A stretch of 40,301 bases of DNA from assembly GCA_902597425.1 (NCBI GenBank), contig CACJXT010000005.1:1-40301 (forward strand), written 5' to 3'. The notes under the pieces are model-generated. The model made no database searches and was not told where the DNA came from. It saw only the letters and a program-made list of their open reading frames with translations. This document shows positions 38,558 through 40,301 of the stretch, one piece after another. Made by a program: the position numbers and the translations under genes. Numbering within the stretch: position 1 is the stretch's first letter; each line of letters starts with the position of its first letter. The DNA comes from an uncultured Pelagibacteraceae bacterium. GTDB taxonomy: Bacteria > Pseudomonadota > Alphaproteobacteria > Pelagibacterales > Pelagibacteraceae.

Positions 38558-39070
38558 TCATTTTATTGATTTAGAATATTTTTTCCAATTTTCTTGATAT
38601 CTTATTGCATTTTCTTTTACCGCTTTAATTTCATCTTCAGTGAGTTTTCTAATTACTCTACCAGGAGATCCTACAACTAAAGAGTTATCAGGAATTTCTT
38701 TATTTTCAGTTATTAAAGATTTAGCACCTATGACACAATTATTTCCGATTTTAGCATTGTTTAAGATTACTGTTCCTATTCCAATTAAACTATTATCTCC
38801 AATTGTACATCCATGAAGCATAACCATATGACCAACTGTTACATTTTTTCCTATCTTTAATGGGTACCCTGGATCAGTGTGTAAAATGCTTCCATCTTGA
38901 ATATTTGAACCCTCACCTACATAAATATTTTCAATATCTCCTCTTAGAGTTGCATTAAACCAAATACTTGTATTTTTTTCTAATGTAACATCTCCAACAA
39001 TAGTAGCATTGGGCGCTACCCAATTTTCGCCTGAATTTTTTGGTTTTTTATTTTCCAAATCGTAAAACAT
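38558..39070 (-). CDS. Gamma-class carbonic anhydrase-like hexapeptide-repeat protein
   Basis: NATLRGDIENIYVGEGSNIQDGSILHTD, VGHMVMLHGCTIGDNSLIGIG. Confidence 0.9.
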   Translation of the reverse strand: MFYDLENKKPKNSGENWVAPNATIVGDVTLEKNTSIWFNATLRGDIENIYVGEGSNIQDGSILHTDPGYPLKIGKNVTVGHMVMLHGCTIGDNSLIGIGTVILNNAKIGNNCVIGAKSLITENKEIPDNSLVVGSPGRVIRKLTEDEIKAVKENAIRYQENWKKYSKSIK

Positions 39071-39076
39071 ACTTTA

Positions 39077-39082
39077 TATAAT
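39077..39082 (+). promoter_or_regulatory. Consensus TATAAT 7 nt before the redoxin ATG (candidate -10 box of a leaderless transcript)
   Basis: TATAATACCTAACATG; the -35 region is weak. Confidence 0.4.
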
Positions 39083-39089
39083 ACCTAAC

Positions 39090-39647
39090 ATGTCACTAAC
39101 AAAAACTCCAATATGTGATTTCGGAAAAAAAGCTGAAAATTTCCAATTAAATTCTACTGATAATAAAATTATTTCACTTAAAGATATTAAAGGTAAAAGT
39201 GGCACCCTCATAATGTTTATTTGCAATCACTGTCCATATGTTAAAGCGGTAATTGAAGACATTGTTCAAGATTGTAAAAAATTAGAATCGGATGGAATAA
39301 AATCTGTAGCAATTTGTTCTAATGATGTAATAAATTATCCCGAAGACTCTTTTGACAATATGATAAAATTTGCAAAAGAAAATCATTTTAACTTTCCTTA
39401 CTTAATTGATAAGACACAAAAAGTAGCTAAAGCCTATGGTGCAGTATGTACTCCTGACTTTTTTGGTTACAATAATAATCTAGAATTACAATATCGAGGC
39501 AGAATAAGAGAGCTTAGAGAACTAAAACCTGTAAAAGGTGGTAATAGTGATTTATTAAATGCAATGCAAATGGTGGCACAAACTGGCAAAGGTCCATTAG
39601 ATCAAATCCCAAGCATGGGCTGTAATATCAAATGGTTAGATAATTAA
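39090..39647 (+). CDS. Thioredoxin-like/AhpC-TSA family redoxin
   Basis: AENFQLNSTDNKIISLKDIKGKSGTLIMFICNHCPYVKAV with CNHC motif. Confidence 0.88.
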   Translation: MSLTKTPICDFGKKAENFQLNSTDNKIISLKDIKGKSGTLIMFICNHCPYVKAVIEDIVQDCKKLESDGIKSVAICSNDVINYPEDSFDNMIKFAKENHFNFPYLIDKTQKVAKAYGAVCTPDFFGYNNNLELQYRGRIRELRELKPVKGGNSDLLNAMQMVAQTGKGPLDQIPSMGCNIKWLDN

Positions 39648-40301
39648 TGTATATAGTTGTAACAAGATCTTTCCCTCCTGAGCTTGGAGGAATGCAAAAC
39701 TTAATGTGGGGATTGTCTAATTCTCTATCAAAATATTATATGATTAAAGTATTTGCAGATTATCATGAGCATCATCAAATTTATGACAAAAAAGTATCCT
39801 TCAGTGTAGAAAGAGTTGGTGGAGTTAAAATACTAAGAAAATACAGAAAAGCTTATTTAGTAAACGAATATATAAATAAAAATAAAAATATTAAAGGAGT
39901 TATTGCAGACCATTGGAAAAGTTTAGAGTTAATTAAAACAAATAAAAAAAAAATATGTTTAATTCATTCAAAAGAAATTAATCATGAACAGGGAAGTAGT
40001 TTAAACAAAAGAATTTTAAATGTTTTAAATAATGTAGATCATGTAATATCAAATTCAAAGTATACTAAAGATTTAGCAATTAATTGCGGTGTTAATACAA
40101 ATAAAATTAAAGTTATTAATCCTGGAATATATCCAGCAAAAGAGTTAGACAAAAAAACATTAAACGAAGCTGAAAATTTATTAAAAAATAAAAAACCAAG
40201 ATTAATTACAGTTTCAAGATTTGATAAAAGAAAAAATCACGAAAAAATTATAATGGCCTTGAGAAATCTAAAACAAAATTACCCAAATATTATCTATATT
40301 T
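39647..40301 (+). CDS. Glycosyltransferase family 1/GT4-like (truncated by window end)
   Basis: Translation MYIVVTRSFPPELGGMQNLMWGLSNSLSKYY...INPGIYP...RLITVSRFDKRKNHEKIIMALRNLKQNYPNIIYI. Confidence 0.88.
   Translation, partial: MYIVVTRSFPPELGGMQNLMWGLSNSLSKYYMIKVFADYHEHHQIYDKKVSFSVERVGGVKILRKYRKAYLVNEYINKNKNIKGVIADHWKSLELIKTNKKKICLIHSKEINHEQGSSLNKRILNVLNNVDHVISNSKYTKDLAINCGVNTNKIKVINPGIYPAKELDKKTLNEAENLLKNKKPRLITVSRFDKRKNHEKIIMALRNLKQNYPNIIYI

Noticed and set aside
1-40301. CRISPR arrays, IS elements, toxin-antitoxin or defence islands
   Set aside because: No regularly spaced repeats, transposases, or defence-type genes were seen; nearly all sequence is accounted for by core metabolic and informational genes.

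Overview
AT-rich, very compact bacterial core-genome segment. Gene content, tight spacing and protein sequences look like a SAR11/Pelagibacterales-type alphaproteobacterium (inference; no search was run). The minus-strand ribosomal/RNAP block reads tRNA-Tyr, tRNA-Gly, tuf, tRNA-Trp, secE, nusG, rplK, rplA, rplJ, rplL, rpoB (5' end only). It is followed by rlmB, tRNA-Thr, nadK, tRNA-Leu, a GGCT-like ORF, a CinA/MoaB-domain protein, sfsA, map, a purine operon (purB-C-S-Q-L) with bolA and grxD, rpsD, and a long minus-strand biosynthetic run (trmJ-like, cimA, cysS, nadE, class II DAHP synthase, glmS, short glmU-like). Then come gph and a LysE-family gene, a methylcitrate operon (prpD-B-C), nrdAB, a phosphohexomutase, TauE-like, dusA, rpoZ, MFS, an HIBADH-like dehydrogenase, an FMN split-barrel protein, gamma-carbonic anhydrase-like, a redoxin and a partial glycosyltransferase. 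I found no CRISPR, IS element, rRNA, or convincing new multi-gene system. The best second-look items are small-scale: (1) a decayed 26-nt copy of the tRNA-Leu 5' end next to an outer-membrane-barrel C-terminal fragment; (2) a perfect 22-bp palindrome between rplL and rpoB; (3) nadK starting 5 nt after the tRNA-Leu CCA end; (4) a stand-alone GlmU acetyltransferase half next to glmS; (5) twelve gene junctions all using TAATG stop/start overlap; (6) very short divergent spacers that suggest leaderless transcripts.
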